Origin: PALSA-1006 sp963733265 | GTDB taxonomy: Bacteria > Pseudomonadota > Gammaproteobacteria > Burkholderiales > Gallionellaceae | Length of the DNA: 64,000 bases | Assembly: GCA_963733265.1 (NCBI GenBank) | Contig: CAVTCF010000003.1 | Coordinates: 62,001-126,000, forward strand | Direction: 5' to 3' | Part shown: positions 23,014 to 31,296 of the stretch, one piece after another | How positions within the stretch are numbered: position 1 is the first letter of the stretch | How the letters are laid out: each line of letters opens with the position of its first letter | Program-made: the position numbers and the translations under genes | Notes under the pieces: generated by a model | The model's input: only the letters and a program-made list of their open reading frames with translations | Told to the model about the DNA's origin: nothing | Databases searched by the model: none

Positions 23014-23058
23014 CCGCGCCCTTCGAAGTTTACTAACTCTTTTGTATTAGGAAATGCC

Positions 23059-23496
23059 ATGAAAACATTTTCCGCTAAGCAGCACGAAGTCCAGCACGAC
23101 TGGCTTCTCGTGGATGCTTCCAATCAAATTCTGGGCCGTTTGGCCAGCCAGATTGCTGCCCGCTTGCGCGGCAAGCATAAGGCGATTTACACGCCGCACG
23201 TGGATACCGGCGATTTCGTTGTCGTTGTCAACGCTGAAAAGCTGCGTGTAACCGGCAACAAGGCGCAGGCCAAAATGTACTACCGCCACACGGGTTATCC
23301 CGGCGGTATCTACGAAACCAATTTTACCAAGCTGAATCAGCGCCATCCGCATCGCGTTCTGCAAAAGGCCGTGCGTGGAATGTTGCCGAAGGGACCTTTG
23401 GGTTATGCCATGCTGCGTAAGCTGAAAGTCTATGCCGGTGCAACTCATCCGCACACAGCACAGCAACCTAAACCTATTGATCTGTTAAAGGCGTAA
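23059..23496 (+). CDS. rplM: 50S ribosomal protein L13
   Basis: 145-aa early assembly protein of the large subunit. The ATG at 23059 (after AGGAAATGCC) gives the known N-terminus MKTFSAKQHEVQHDW; the long open frame further upstream is a run through the leader and a repeat. Motifs include DWLLVDASNQILGRLASQIA, YTPHVDTGDFVVVVNA and RAVRGMLPKGPLGYAMLRKL-type C-terminal sequence. It is followed 2 nt later by rpsI, the universal L13-S9 operon. Confidence 0.98.
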   Translation: MKTFSAKQHEVQHDWLLVDASNQILGRLASQIAARLRGKHKAIYTPHVDTGDFVVVVNAEKLRVTGNKAQAKMYYRHTGYPGGIYETNFTKLNQRHPHRVLQKAVRGMLPKGPLGYAMLRKLKVYAGATHPHTAQQPKPIDLLKA

Positions 23497-23498
23497 TC

Positions 23499-23891
23499 AT
23501 GAGTGTGACTTATAACTACGGCACCGGCCGTCGCAAAAGCGCAGTAGCACGCGTATTTATTAAGCCCGGCAAAGGTGAAATCATTGTAAATGACAAGCCT
23601 ATCGACGAATTCTTTTCCCGCGAAACAGGCCGTATGGTTGTGCGTCAGCCATTGGAACTGACCGAGACAGTGGGCAAGTTTGACATCAGAGTGAACGTTG
23701 CCGGTGGCGGCGAATCCGGTCAAGCCGGTGCAGTGCGTCACGGTATTACCCGCGCGTTGATTGATTACGATGCAAATCTGAAGCCAACATTGAGTAAAGC
23801 CGGTTTGGTTACTCGTGATGCGCGTGAAGTTGAACGTAAAAAAGTCGGTCTGCGCAAGGCGCGTCGCAGGAAACAATTCTCCAAGCGTTAA
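23499..23891 (+). CDS. rpsI: 30S ribosomal protein S9
   Basis: 130 aa, the normal length. It begins with the family's YGTGRRKSAVARVF and ends with the basic tail KARRRKQFSKR that reaches the P-site tRNA. GGGESGQAGAVRHGI lies in the middle. It is co-transcribed with rplM (2-nt gap), and a strong terminator with a TTCG loop follows. Confidence 0.98.
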   Translation: MSVTYNYGTGRRKSAVARVFIKPGKGEIIVNDKPIDEFFSRETGRMVVRQPLELTETVGKFDIRVNVAGGGESGQAGAVRHGITRALIDYDANLKPTLSKAGLVTRDAREVERKKVGLRKARRRKQFSKR

Positions 23892-23930
23892 ACTTGTTCC
23901 GCGTTTGTTGCGGGCATGTTGGAAATGCAG

Positions 23931-23957
23931 AAAAAACCGCCTTCGGGCGGTTTTTTC
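23931..23957 (+). terminator. rplM-rpsI terminator
   Basis: AAAACCGCC/GGCGGTTTT stem, TTCG tetraloop and a T run, 40 nt past rpsI. Confidence 0.95.
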
Positions 23958-23992
23958 ATTTATTATTCGAATTTTAGTGGCTGGGGGTAAGT

Positions 23993-25021
23993 GTGATTAA
24001 AGTCGGGATTGTTGGCGGAACGGGTTATACCGGAGTCGAATTATTGCGTTTGCTGGCATTGCATCCGCAAGTAGAATTGCGGGTAATTACTTCGCGCGCG
24101 GATGCGGGTACCCCTGTTAGTCAAATGTTTCCCAGCTTGCGCGGCTTTGTGGATCTGGTATTTACCCATCCTGACGAGGCTCATCTTGAGCAATGTAATG
24201 CCGTGTTTTTTGCCACGCCCAATGGCATCGCCATGCAGCAAACACGCGCGTTGCTGGATGCGGGTGTGCGGGTGATTGATCTGGCGGCTGATTTTCGCAT
24301 TAAGGATGTGGCAGAATGGGAAAAATGGTACGGCATGAGCCATGCCTGCCCGGACTTGGTGGCGGAGGCGGTATATGGTCTTCCCGAGGTTAACCGGGAT
24401 AAAATCAAGCAGGCGCGACTGGTTGCCAATCCGGGCTGTTACCCGACCGCAGTGCAATTGGGATTTATTCCCTTGCTCGAAGCCGGTTTGATAGAAGAGA
24501 ACTCGTTAATCGCCGATTCAAAGTCGGGCGTGTCGGGCGCGGGACGCAAGGCTGAAATACCGACGTTATTTGCCGAAGCCTCGGACAACTTTAAAGCCTA
24601 CGGAGTGGCCGGGCACCGGCATTTACCTGAAATTAAACAAGGTCTGGCAAATGTATCGGGCAAAGCGGTAGGGTTGACCTTTGTGCCGCATCTGACGCCA
24701 ATGATACGCGGCATTCATGCCACGCTATATGGCAGACTTAAAAAAGATGCGGACTTGCAGGCCGTCTTTGAGCAGCGCTATGCCGGAGAAGCGTTCGTCG
24801 ACGTTTTGCCTGCCGGCAGCATGCCCGAGACTCGTTCGGTGCGGGGTTCCAACCTGTGTCGAATTGCGGTACACAGACCGCAAGGTGGCGACACAGTAGT
24901 GGTATTATCGGTCATTGATAACTTGGTGAAAGGTGCTGCAGGTCAGGCGGTGCAAAATTTGAACATCATGTTTGGATTGCCAGAGGCGACTGCTCTTGGG
25001 GTACTGCCGCTGTTACCTTAA
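23993..25021 (+). CDS. argC: N-acetyl-gamma-glutamyl-phosphate reductase
   Basis: Third step of arginine synthesis; NADPH-dependent reduction of N-acetylglutamyl phosphate. It has 342 aa from a GTG start at 23993, preceded by GGGGGTAAG. The NADP-binding GIVGGTGYTGVELLRL opens the protein; the active-site Cys is in NPGCYPTAVQLG (~148), and the His region is GVAGHRHLPEIKQ (~208). It is the long ArgC type. It lies just after rplM-rpsI and 3 nt before the next gene, an order often seen in betaproteobacteria. Confidence 0.97.
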   Translation: MIKVGIVGGTGYTGVELLRLLALHPQVELRVITSRADAGTPVSQMFPSLRGFVDLVFTHPDEAHLEQCNAVFFATPNGIAMQQTRALLDAGVRVIDLAADFRIKDVAEWEKWYGMSHACPDLVAEAVYGLPEVNRDKIKQARLVANPGCYPTAVQLGFIPLLEAGLIEENSLIADSKSGVSGAGRKAEIPTLFAEASDNFKAYGVAGHRHLPEIKQGLANVSGKAVGLTFVPHLTPMIRGIHATLYGRLKKDADLQAVFEQRYAGEAFVDVLPAGSMPETRSVRGSNLCRIAVHRPQGGDTVVVLSVIDNLVKGAAGQAVQNLNIMFGLPEATALGVLPLLP

Positions 25022-25024
25022 AGT

Positions 25025-25771
25025 ATGATAATACGAAAGCTTAAACGCAAATTCAGTATTTCCGCACCGCGTTTATCGGTGCGTCCGTTTGTGCCCTGGT
25101 ATGTGCGCTGGGCCATCATTGTGCCATTTATTTTTGCGGCGGGAGGCTTGGTCTGGTGGGCATACGATTCGGGGCTTGAATTGGCAGGGTTTCACCGTGG
25201 TCAGGCGGAGAAGGAATTGGAAGGATTGCATGCCCGTGTCGCCTTCCTGACGAATGAAAACGCCGGGTTGGCCAATCAGGTTGCTTCTTTTGAGCGACAG
25301 ATGCAAATTGACCAATCTGCCATGCAGGAAACTTCCAAGCAGATTAAAGGTCTAAATGCTGAAAACGAGCAGTTGAAGGAGGATTTGTCGTTTTTCCAAA
25401 ATCTTCCGCTGACAGCAGGGCGTGAAGGTGATTTGAGCATTCACAGCTTGAAAGTCGAACCGAATTCTTTGCCGGGAGAGTATCACTGTCGTTTGTTACT
25501 GGTGCAGGATGTGCAACAACGGGGTAGAGAATTTCAGGGGAAATTGGAATTGTTAGTGAGTGGAGACCAGAGCGGCAAGAAAGTAGTGCTACAATTCCCC
25601 CAGGAAAACACGCCGGAGGTTGCGGCAAGTCAACTTAATTTCAAATATTACCAGCGTGTGGATCGTGTTTTTAAAATTCCGGCGGATTTCCGGATTGAAA
25701 GTGTCCAGGTTCGGGTATTTGAAAAAGGGTCGCATGAGCCCAAGGTTCAACAGAGCATTGGACTATCTTAA
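25025..25771 (+). CDS. membrane-anchored coiled-coil protein (DUF6776-like)
   Basis: 248 aa. A basic N-terminus is followed by one membrane helix (WAIIVPFIFAAGGLVWWAY, ~29-48), then a coiled coil (~57-118; ELEGLHARVAFLTNENAGLA, QIKGLNAENEQLKEDLSF) and a beta-rich C-terminal domain (~125-248) with YHCRLLLVQDVQQRG and DFRIESVQVRVFEKG. Probably the inner membrane with a periplasmic domain. It is tightly linked to argC upstream and a bactofilin downstream, which suggests a structural or cell-shape role, but this is inference from position. I associate it with DUF6776 by overall layout only. Confidence 0.65.
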   Translation: MIIRKLKRKFSISAPRLSVRPFVPWYVRWAIIVPFIFAAGGLVWWAYDSGLELAGFHRGQAEKELEGLHARVAFLTNENAGLANQVASFERQMQIDQSAMQETSKQIKGLNAENEQLKEDLSFFQNLPLTAGREGDLSIHSLKVEPNSLPGEYHCRLLLVQDVQQRGREFQGKLELLVSGDQSGKKVVLQFPQENTPEVAASQLNFKYYQRVDRVFKIPADFRIESVQVRVFEKGSHEPKVQQSIGLS

Positions 25772-25783
25772 TTGGAGAGTAGT

Positions 25784-26191
25784 ATGTTTGGTGACAAGCA
25801 CAGTAAACCGCAAAATCGTATCGATTCTTTGATTGGGGCTGGAACCAAAGTTAACGGAGATGTACACTTCAGTGGCGGGTTGCGGGTGGATGGCGAAATT
25901 GATGGTAACGTCACCGCCAATTTGGGCAAGCCCAGTACGCTTGTGTTGAGCGAACATGCCCGTGTGGAAGGCGCGATCAACGTAACGCATTTGGTGGTGA
26001 ACGGCGTAGTTACCGGTCCGGTATATGCGGCTGATTATCTTGAATTGCAGAGCAAGGCAAAACTTATCGGCGATGTGCATTACAAGACTTTGGAAATTCA
26101 ATTGGGCGCTATCATTGAAGGCAAGTTGATCCATTTGGCCGAGGGTGCGGACAAAGTGGTGGCGCTGAAATTAAGCGGAACCGAGTCGTAA
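25784..26191 (+). CDS. bactofilin
   Basis: 135-aa polymer-forming cytoskeletal protein. The ATG at 25784, after GGAGAG, is preferred to a TTG 12 nt earlier. The right-handed beta-helix core runs from ~16 to ~115 with the usual repeating pattern: DSLIGAGTKVNGDVHFSGGL, RVDGEIDGNV, VEGAINVTHLVVNGVVTGPV, LIGDVHYKTLEI. Bactofilins form filaments without nucleotide and recruit cell-wall enzymes, often an M23 peptidase; an M23 peptidase gene is 1.6 kb away on the other strand. Confidence 0.93.
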   Translation: MFGDKHSKPQNRIDSLIGAGTKVNGDVHFSGGLRVDGEIDGNVTANLGKPSTLVLSEHARVEGAINVTHLVVNGVVTGPVYAADYLELQSKAKLIGDVHYKTLEIQLGAIIEGKLIHLAEGADKVVALKLSGTES

Positions 26192-26242
26192 ATTTTATAA
26201 TCAGGGGAGGCGAGTTGCCATCCCGTATTTAAGGAGACAAAC

Positions 26243-26593
26243 ATGAATGCTGTGAGCGAAATTCCCGATGTACTTTTATTTACCGATAATGCGGCAAACA
26301 AAGTTAAGCAATTGATCGAAGAAGAAGGCAATGCGGAACTCAAATTGCGCGTATTTGTGAGCGGCGGCGGATGCTCCGGCTTTCAGTATGGTTTTACCTT
26401 CGATGAAGTCACCAACGAAGACGATACCGTATTGAACAAAAACGGCGTGCAATTGCTGATCGACCCGATGAGCTTCCAATATCTGGCCGGTGCGGAAATT
26501 GATTATTCCGAAGGTTTGGAAGGTTCGCAGTTTGTTATCAAGAATCCGAATGCAACGACCACTTGCGGCTGCGGCTCATCGTTCTCGGTTTAA
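26243..26593 (+). CDS. erpA: iron-sulfur cluster insertion protein ErpA
   Basis: 116-aa A-type carrier delivering [4Fe-4S] clusters to apo-proteins. The three cluster Cys are present: GGGCSGFQYGF (~46) and TTCGCGSSFSV at the C-terminus (~110 and ~112). LLFTDNAANKVKQLIEEEG is the expected N-terminal helix. A clear AAGGAG ribosome site precedes the ATG. The erpA-anmK convergent arrangement is typical of betaproteobacteria. Confidence 0.96.
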   Translation: MNAVSEIPDVLLFTDNAANKVKQLIEEEGNAELKLRVFVSGGGCSGFQYGFTFDEVTNEDDTVLNKNGVQLLIDPMSFQYLAGAEIDYSEGLEGSQFVIKNPNATTTCGCGSSFSV

Positions 26594-26616
26594 GTTGCGA
26601 ATTGCTATAAAACGAA

Positions 26617-26645
26617 ACGGGGCGCTTTGCGTCCCCTTTTGTTTT
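26617..26645. terminator. terminator between erpA and anmK
   Basis: GGGG-CGC-TTT-GCG-T-CCCC stem with a single bulged T, followed by TTTTGTTTT; flanking A and T runs could stop transcription from both converging genes. Confidence 0.8.
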
Positions 26646-27747
26646 ATGCTGGATAAATCGCACCCAACACACAAGCATGCCTTGCCCCGGTGACCGCGGG
26701 CAGGTTGGAGGGGCGCAGATGCAGGGTCTGTTGCGCCAGCCAGGCAAAGGCGATGGCTTCCATCCAGTCGGCTGCGATGCCCAATTCCTCTGTCTTTTGG
26801 ATTTTGCATTGCGGTAATGCGTGCTGCAGATGCGAAACCAACGCACCGTTGTGCGCACCGCCGCCGCATAAATAAAGCTCTTTGGCTGTGCCGCAGAAAT
26901 TCCGTACCGCCAATGCAATGCTGTCACCGGTCAAGGCAAGCAAGGTAGTTTGTACATCCTCGGGTGCTTCGTTGCCGCTTAAAAAACTTTCCAGCCAATT
27001 GAGATTGAACAAATCACGTCCCGTGCTTTTGGGTGGAACAGCCGGGAAAAAAGGTTCAGCCAGTAATTTTTGCAACAATAAAGGAATGACTTTTCCTTTG
27101 CTCGCCCATGCGCCGTCTTTGTCGTAAGGTTTGCCCTGGTGTTTTGAGATCCAGGCATCCATCAGCAAATTGCCGGGGCCGCAGTCGAAACCCGTGGTAA
27201 CGCCGTTACACGGCAGATCAGTCAGATTGGCGATGCCGCCGATATTGAGTATGGCGCGGTGGATATTGGGGTGGCGCAACACCTTATCGTGGAAAGCAGG
27301 CACCAAGGGTGCTCCTTGTCCTCCTGCGGCAATATCCCTGCTGCGAAAATCGCTGACCACGTGGATGCCCGTAAGCTCTGCCAGCAATGCCGCGTTATTC
27401 AGTTGAATGGTGTAACCGTGTTCAGGCCGATGGCGCACGGTCTGCCCGTGGCAGCCTATCGCCTGAATTTGTGCGGAAGTCATACCGGTTTTTTGCAGCA
27501 AACTGCGCGTGGCGTCGGCGTATGCGCGTGCCAATTGAATGGCAATAATCTGCGACTGATGCAGTTCGTCATGTGCAGGGTGATGCAGGGCAAGCAGCGC
27601 GTCTTTCAGCGCTGCTTGATAGGCTTGGTAATGCGTGCCAATGAGCTTGGGCTGTGCGCCGGAAAGATCAACCAGAGCAGCGTCGATGCCGTCCAGACTT
27701 GTGCCGGACATGACACCGATATAATGCTCCGGAGGAAGCTGACTCAC
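26644..27747 (-). CDS. anmK: anhydro-N-acetylmuramic acid kinase
   Basis: Recycles murein: cleaves and phosphorylates 1,6-anhydroMurNAc to MurNAc-6-phosphate. 367 aa with the family's opening IGVMSGTSLDGIDAALVDL (~11-29), then GCHGQTVRHRPE (~98), VSDFRSRDIAAGGQGAPLVP (~135-154) with the catalytic Asp, LNIGGIANLT and the C-terminal LCGGGAHNGALVSHL (~290). It is followed upstream by an M23 peptidase gene on the same strand, 10 bp apart, so wall hydrolysis and recycling are encoded together. Confidence 0.97.
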   Translation of the reverse strand: MSQLPPEHYIGVMSGTSLDGIDAALVDLSGAQPKLIGTHYQAYQAALKDALLALHHPAHDELHQSQIIAIQLARAYADATRSLLQKTGMTSAQIQAIGCHGQTVRHRPEHGYTIQLNNAALLAELTGIHVVSDFRSRDIAAGGQGAPLVPAFHDKVLRHPNIHRAILNIGGIANLTDLPCNGVTTGFDCGPGNLLMDAWISKHQGKPYDKDGAWASKGKVIPLLLQKLLAEPFFPAVPPKSTGRDLFNLNWLESFLSGNEAPEDVQTTLLALTGDSIALAVRNFCGTAKELYLCGGGAHNGALVSHLQHALPQCKIQKTEELGIAADWMEAIAFAWLAQQTLHLRPSNLPAVTGARHACVLGAIYPA

Positions 27748-27757
27748 CTGATCAAAA

Positions 27758-29056
27758 TTAATCGAGCTTGGCCAGGCGGGTATTACGCAACATGGCTAAA
27801 CGATCATTCATCTCACGCGTGCTTTCCAGAAAAGCGGATTTCTGTGCCTCGCTGATGGGGGCCCCGTCTGGCAGCGCTACGCGCAGGGGATCGCGTTGGG
27901 CGCCGTCGACTCTGAACTCATAATGCAAGTGAGGCCCGGTAGCCAATCCTGTCATGCCCACAAAACCAATGATTTCGCCTTGACTGACATGCTGACCGCG
28001 ATGCAGGCCGGGCGCAAAACGCGACAAGTGCCCGTACACTGTGGAGTAACGTCCGGCATGATTAATCATGATGACATTACCGTAACCATTTTGCTGGCCC
28101 ACCAGCGCAACAACGCCGTCGGATGTGACTTTTACTTTTGCGCCCATGGGGGCCGCATAGTCCACTCCTTTATGCGAACGCCATTTGTTCAGAATAGGGT
28201 GGAAGCGTGAAAGTGAAAAGCCGGAGCTTATGCGCGAGAATTCAAGCGGAGAGCGCAAAAAGGCTTTGTGCATGCTTTTGCCATCAGGCGTGTAGTAGTC
28301 GCCTGTCGTGCTGGTGGTTTGGAAATACACTGTGCGATATGCATGGCCTTGATTGCTGAACTCTGCTGCCAGAATGCGTCCGGCACGTACCGGCTCGCCA
28401 TTGTAGTAGTTCACCTCATACACAACGGTGAATTTGTCGCCCTTGCGCAAATCACGATGAAAGTCGATGTCACCGCCAAAAATATCGGCCATCTGATTGG
28501 CGACGGGATCGGGTAGCCCGGCTGCATCCGTTGCCGCATAAAGCGTGCTGCTAATTTCACCGGTACGCATGAACACGCGCTGTTCCAATTGCGCGGGCAA
28601 GGTGCTGGTTTTAAAACCGTTGCCATTTTTCTCGATAACGACCTGTTCGCCGCTGTTGTTTAGAAAACGCAAAGCCAGCAGACTGCCATCGGCAGCAATT
28701 TCCGACTGAATTTCTTTGCCAACAGAAAGCTGGCGCAAGGAAGCGGCAGCCTTGTCTTTAAGCAAGTAATTGCTTGCGGCGTTGTCGTCCACATTTAAGC
28801 GGCGCAGTAATTCGGCAACAGTATCGCCACGTTGCACTTTGTCGTTGCGCCAAAATGTGGCAGCCGTACTCGCGGTTTCTTCTGCCGCAGGAAGCGCAAT
28901 TTCTTCGACGACGGTTTTTTGTTCAAAGGTATTCAACACCGTTTGCGGCATGATGCCGAAAGCGGTTAAAACGCCGAGCAGCGGGATGGTGGACAAAGTT
29001 ACGAACCATCGTAACTTCATTTTGTGTGCGTGCGACAAGGTGTTTTGCGGTAACAT
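27758..29056 (-). CDS. M23 family metallopeptidase (MepM-like murein endopeptidase)
   Basis: 432 aa. A short cytoplasmic stretch and a signal anchor (~14-35) lead to a periplasmic protein. A LysM-like/OapA-type segment (VQRGDTVAELLRRLNVDD, ~75) comes first, then a second N-terminal domain, and the LytM/M23 domain (~290-400). The Zn ligands are seen in HKGVDYAAPMG (HxxxD), and in GPHLHYEF (HxH) near residue 375. It would cut peptide cross-links in peptidoglycan to allow wall growth. It lies 10 bp upstream of anmK. Confidence 0.93.
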   Translation of the reverse strand: MLPQNTLSHAHKMKLRWFVTLSTIPLLGVLTAFGIMPQTVLNTFEQKTVVEEIALPAAEETASTAATFWRNDKVQRGDTVAELLRRLNVDDNAASNYLLKDKAAASLRQLSVGKEIQSEIAADGSLLALRFLNNSGEQVVIEKNGNGFKTSTLPAQLEQRVFMRTGEISSTLYAATDAAGLPDPVANQMADIFGGDIDFHRDLRKGDKFTVVYEVNYYNGEPVRAGRILAAEFSNQGHAYRTVYFQTTSTTGDYYTPDGKSMHKAFLRSPLEFSRISSGFSLSRFHPILNKWRSHKGVDYAAPMGAKVKVTSDGVVALVGQQNGYGNVIMINHAGRYSTVYGHLSRFAPGLHRGQHVSQGEIIGFVGMTGLATGPHLHYEFRVDGAQRDPLRVALPDGAPISEAQKSAFLESTREMNDRLAMLRNTRLAKLD

Positions 29057-29177
29057 TCGCGCCTCTCAAAGCTGCAATTTATTGGTATTACAAATATAGA
29101 GCGCTATTTTAACAGAAAGCGACAAAGCCACAAAATGTGGCGGGTAATTGGAACCGATGGTGTGGGAAGCAATCTTT

Positions 29178-29259
29178 GTAGGAATGGTGGAGCAAAGCGA
29201 TACCCGTCAATTATCAGAACATGGCGATGGTTATCGCTTTGCTCCACCCATCCTACGGG
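29178..29259. repeat. long inverted intergenic repeat (family C)
   Basis: GTAGGAATGGTGGAGCAAAG(CGATACCC) at one end is the inverted copy of GGTTATCGCTTTGCTCCACC(CATCCTAC) at the other, about 25 bp apart. It resembles the widespread GTAGGGTGGAGCAAAGCGA repeat. Confidence 0.8.
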
Positions 29260-29282
29260 CTATTTCAATACAGCAATTAACA

Positions 29283-29312
29283 CGTAGGGTGCATTCCATG
29301 CACCATGGTGCG
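29283..29312. repeat. intergenic repeat (family B), single unit
   Basis: GTAGGGTGCATTCCATGCACC with a following ATGGTGCGC; the same unit forms the ends of 6699-6794. Together with family C it fills most of the ~290-bp gap before tyrS, in which no gene is seen. Confidence 0.75.
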
Positions 29313-29350
29313 CTGAACGACTAATTTTGAACGAAAAGATTTAGAACAAT

Positions 29351-30544
29351 ATGAGTCAGCAAGAAACCTTAGAAATTATCAAACGCGGCGCAGACGAACT
29401 GCTGCTCGAAACCGAGCTAAAACAGAAGCTCGCGCAAAATCGTCCGCTACGCATCAAAGCGGGTTTTGACCCCACCGCACCGGATTTGCACCTTGGGCAC
29501 ACCGTCTTATTAAATAAGATGCGCCAGTTGCAAGATTTGGGGCACCACGCCTTGTTTCTGATCGGCGACTTTACCGGCATGATCGGCGACCCGACCGGTA
29601 AAAATACCACCCGTCCGCCCCTGACGCGTGAGCAGGTGCTCGCCAATGCGCAAAGTTACCGCGATCAAGTATTCAAGGTTCTCGATCCAGACAAAACAGA
29701 AGTTGTATTCAATTCAACCTGGATGGATAAATTCAGCGCAGTTGATTTAATTCGTCTTGCCGCCACCCACACCGTGGCGCAAATGCTGGAACGGGACGAT
29801 TTTTCCAAACGTTACAAAGGCAACCAGCCCATCGCCATTCATGAATTTATTTACCCGCTGGTGCAAGGCTATGACTCGGTGGCGCTCAAGGCCGATATTG
29901 AGCTGGGAGGCACCGATCAGAAATTTAATTTGCTGATGGGACGCGAACTGCAAAAACACTTCGGACAACCTTCGCAGTGCGTGCTCACCATGCCATTGCT
30001 GGAAGGCTTGGACGGCGTCAACAAGATGTCCAAGTCGTTGGGCAACTACATCGGCATCACCGACACCCCGCAGGAAATGTTCGGCAAACTCATGTCTGTT
30101 TCCGACGAACTGATGTGGCGCTACCTTGAGCTTCTTTCTTTTGAGAGCTTGGCTACCATTGCAAAATGGCGCGAAGAAATAAAGCAAGGTCGCAATCCCC
30201 GTGATATTAAGGTATTGATGGCACAAGAGCTTGTTGCCCGCTTCCATTCAAAACAAGCCGCGATTGATGCGCTGGCAGAATTTGAAGCGCGCTTCCAAAA
30301 GGGCGTCTTGCCGGAGGACATGCCGGAGATCAATGTGGTTTGTACGGACGGGCATATCGGCATTGCTCAAATGCTCAAACAGGCCGGTTTGGTCTCAAGC
30401 ACCTCGGAAGCCATGCGCATGATTGAGGCAGGTGCTGTCAAGCTGGATGGCGAAAAAATCAGCGATAAAGCCTTGCAGCTAAAAGCCGGCGTGGTGGTAG
30501 CGCAGGTTGGCAAGCGCAAGTTTGGGCGGGTGACGATAGGGTAA
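29351..30544 (+). CDS. tyrS: tyrosyl-tRNA synthetase
   Basis: Charges tRNA-Tyr. 397 aa, the shorter class Ic form found in many proteobacteria. The HIGH motif is HLGH in APDLHLGHTVLLNKM (~46-49); GTDQKFNLLMGREL binds tyrosine and tRNA (~187), and KMSKS lies in GVNKMSKSLGNYIG (~225). A C-terminal S4 RNA-binding domain (~335-395) contains SEAMRMIEAGAVKLDGEKI. The start at 29351 agrees with the family N-terminus. It faces away from the M23 peptidase gene across a repeat-filled gap. Confidence 0.97.
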   Translation: MSQQETLEIIKRGADELLLETELKQKLAQNRPLRIKAGFDPTAPDLHLGHTVLLNKMRQLQDLGHHALFLIGDFTGMIGDPTGKNTTRPPLTREQVLANAQSYRDQVFKVLDPDKTEVVFNSTWMDKFSAVDLIRLAATHTVAQMLERDDFSKRYKGNQPIAIHEFIYPLVQGYDSVALKADIELGGTDQKFNLLMGRELQKHFGQPSQCVLTMPLLEGLDGVNKMSKSLGNYIGITDTPQEMFGKLMSVSDELMWRYLELLSFESLATIAKWREEIKQGRNPRDIKVLMAQELVARFHSKQAAIDALAEFEARFQKGVLPEDMPEINVVCTDGHIGIAQMLKQAGLVSSTSEAMRMIEAGAVKLDGEKISDKALQLKAGVVVAQVGKRKFGRVTIG

Positions 30545-30686
30545 ACCAATCGTTGTGCCCAAGAGTGGCAATGTGACGAAAATCGTCAGGTGGGCTGCCG
30601 TAATTTGGGTGGAAAAGTTAACTTGACCAAAGTTACGCAGCAAGGATTTTCCAAGTAAACAGGGTACTTGGCGATTGCAGCTAAAT

Positions 30687-30703
30687 TGGCATGAATGGTG
30701 CTA
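30687..30703 (+). promoter_or_regulatory. candidate sigma-54 promoter of pilA
   Basis: TGGCATGAATGGTGCT has the invariant GG (30688-30689) and GC (30700-30701) with 10 bp between them, close to the TGGCAC-N5-TTGC consensus. It would give a ~44-nt leader. Pilin genes are commonly sigma-54 and PilR dependent, which fits, but two consensus bases differ. Confidence 0.5.
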
Positions 30704-30756
30704 CAATAAAAGGGCACACCGTGTGTGTACCCTTCAAATAAATAGGAGCACTTAAC

Positions 30757-31218
30757 ATGAAAAAAGTACAAAAAGGTTTTACCCTGATCGAATTGATGAT
30801 CGTGGTAGCGATCATCGGTATTCTGGCTGCTGTTGCGATTCCGGCTTATCAAGATTACATCACCAAAGCCAAGGTTTCTAAAGTTGCCGCTGCTGTTGCC
30901 ACGCTTCAAACAGCCGAAGCTGACTATGCGCAAAACAATGCGGGTACATTTCCTGGTGCAAGCGCTTGGGCCTCTTTGGGTATCTCTACAGCCGGTCCAA
31001 CAACAACAACGGAAGTTAATTCATATGCAACCGATGCAAATGGCGTAATTACGGCTACTCTTAACACAAACATAGCACAGCCAACTGCTTGTAACATCGT
31101 ATTCACACCGCCAACCACTGCTACTCTGGCAGCAGGGGGGACGACTTCTTTCAAATGGGCGGTTTCAACAACTTGTACTAACCAAACTGTAATCAATCAG
31201 GTTGCCAAGTGGAACTAA
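30757..31218 (+). CDS. pilA: type IV major pilin-like protein
   Basis: 153-aa prepilin. The leader is only seven residues (MKKVQKG) and is cleaved before Phe by PilD; the mature N-terminus FTLIELMIVVAIIGILAAVA has the conserved Glu5 and the long hydrophobic helix. Two Cys near the C-terminus (TACNIVF and TTCTNQ, ~112 and ~141) would form the D-region disulfide. The globular part is unusually rich in Thr, Ala and Ser, offering many O-glycosylation sites. AGGAG precedes the ATG and a strong terminator follows. The next gene is a probable glycosyltransferase. Confidence 0.93.
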   Translation: MKKVQKGFTLIELMIVVAIIGILAAVAIPAYQDYITKAKVSKVAAAVATLQTAEADYAQNNAGTFPGASAWASLGISTAGPTTTTEVNSYATDANGVITATLNTNIAQPTACNIVFTPPTTATLAAGGTTSFKWAVSTTCTNQTVINQVAKWN

Positions 31219-31237
31219 TCAAGCTTAGCTTGTTTAT

Positions 31238-31264
31238 AAAAACCCCTCTGCGGAGGGGTTTTTT
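31238..31264 (+). terminator. pilA terminator
   Basis: AAAAACCCCTC/GAGGGGTTTTTT stem with a TGCG loop, 20 nt past the pilA stop. Confidence 0.93.
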
Positions 31265-31296
31265 GTTTCCTGTAACCTTGCTATAACTAACAAGCC

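Noticed and set aside
22681..23058. 126-residue N-terminal extension of L13
   Set aside because: It runs through the promoter, a palindromic repeat and the end of the EAL gene; the normal L13 start with a ribosome site is at 23059.
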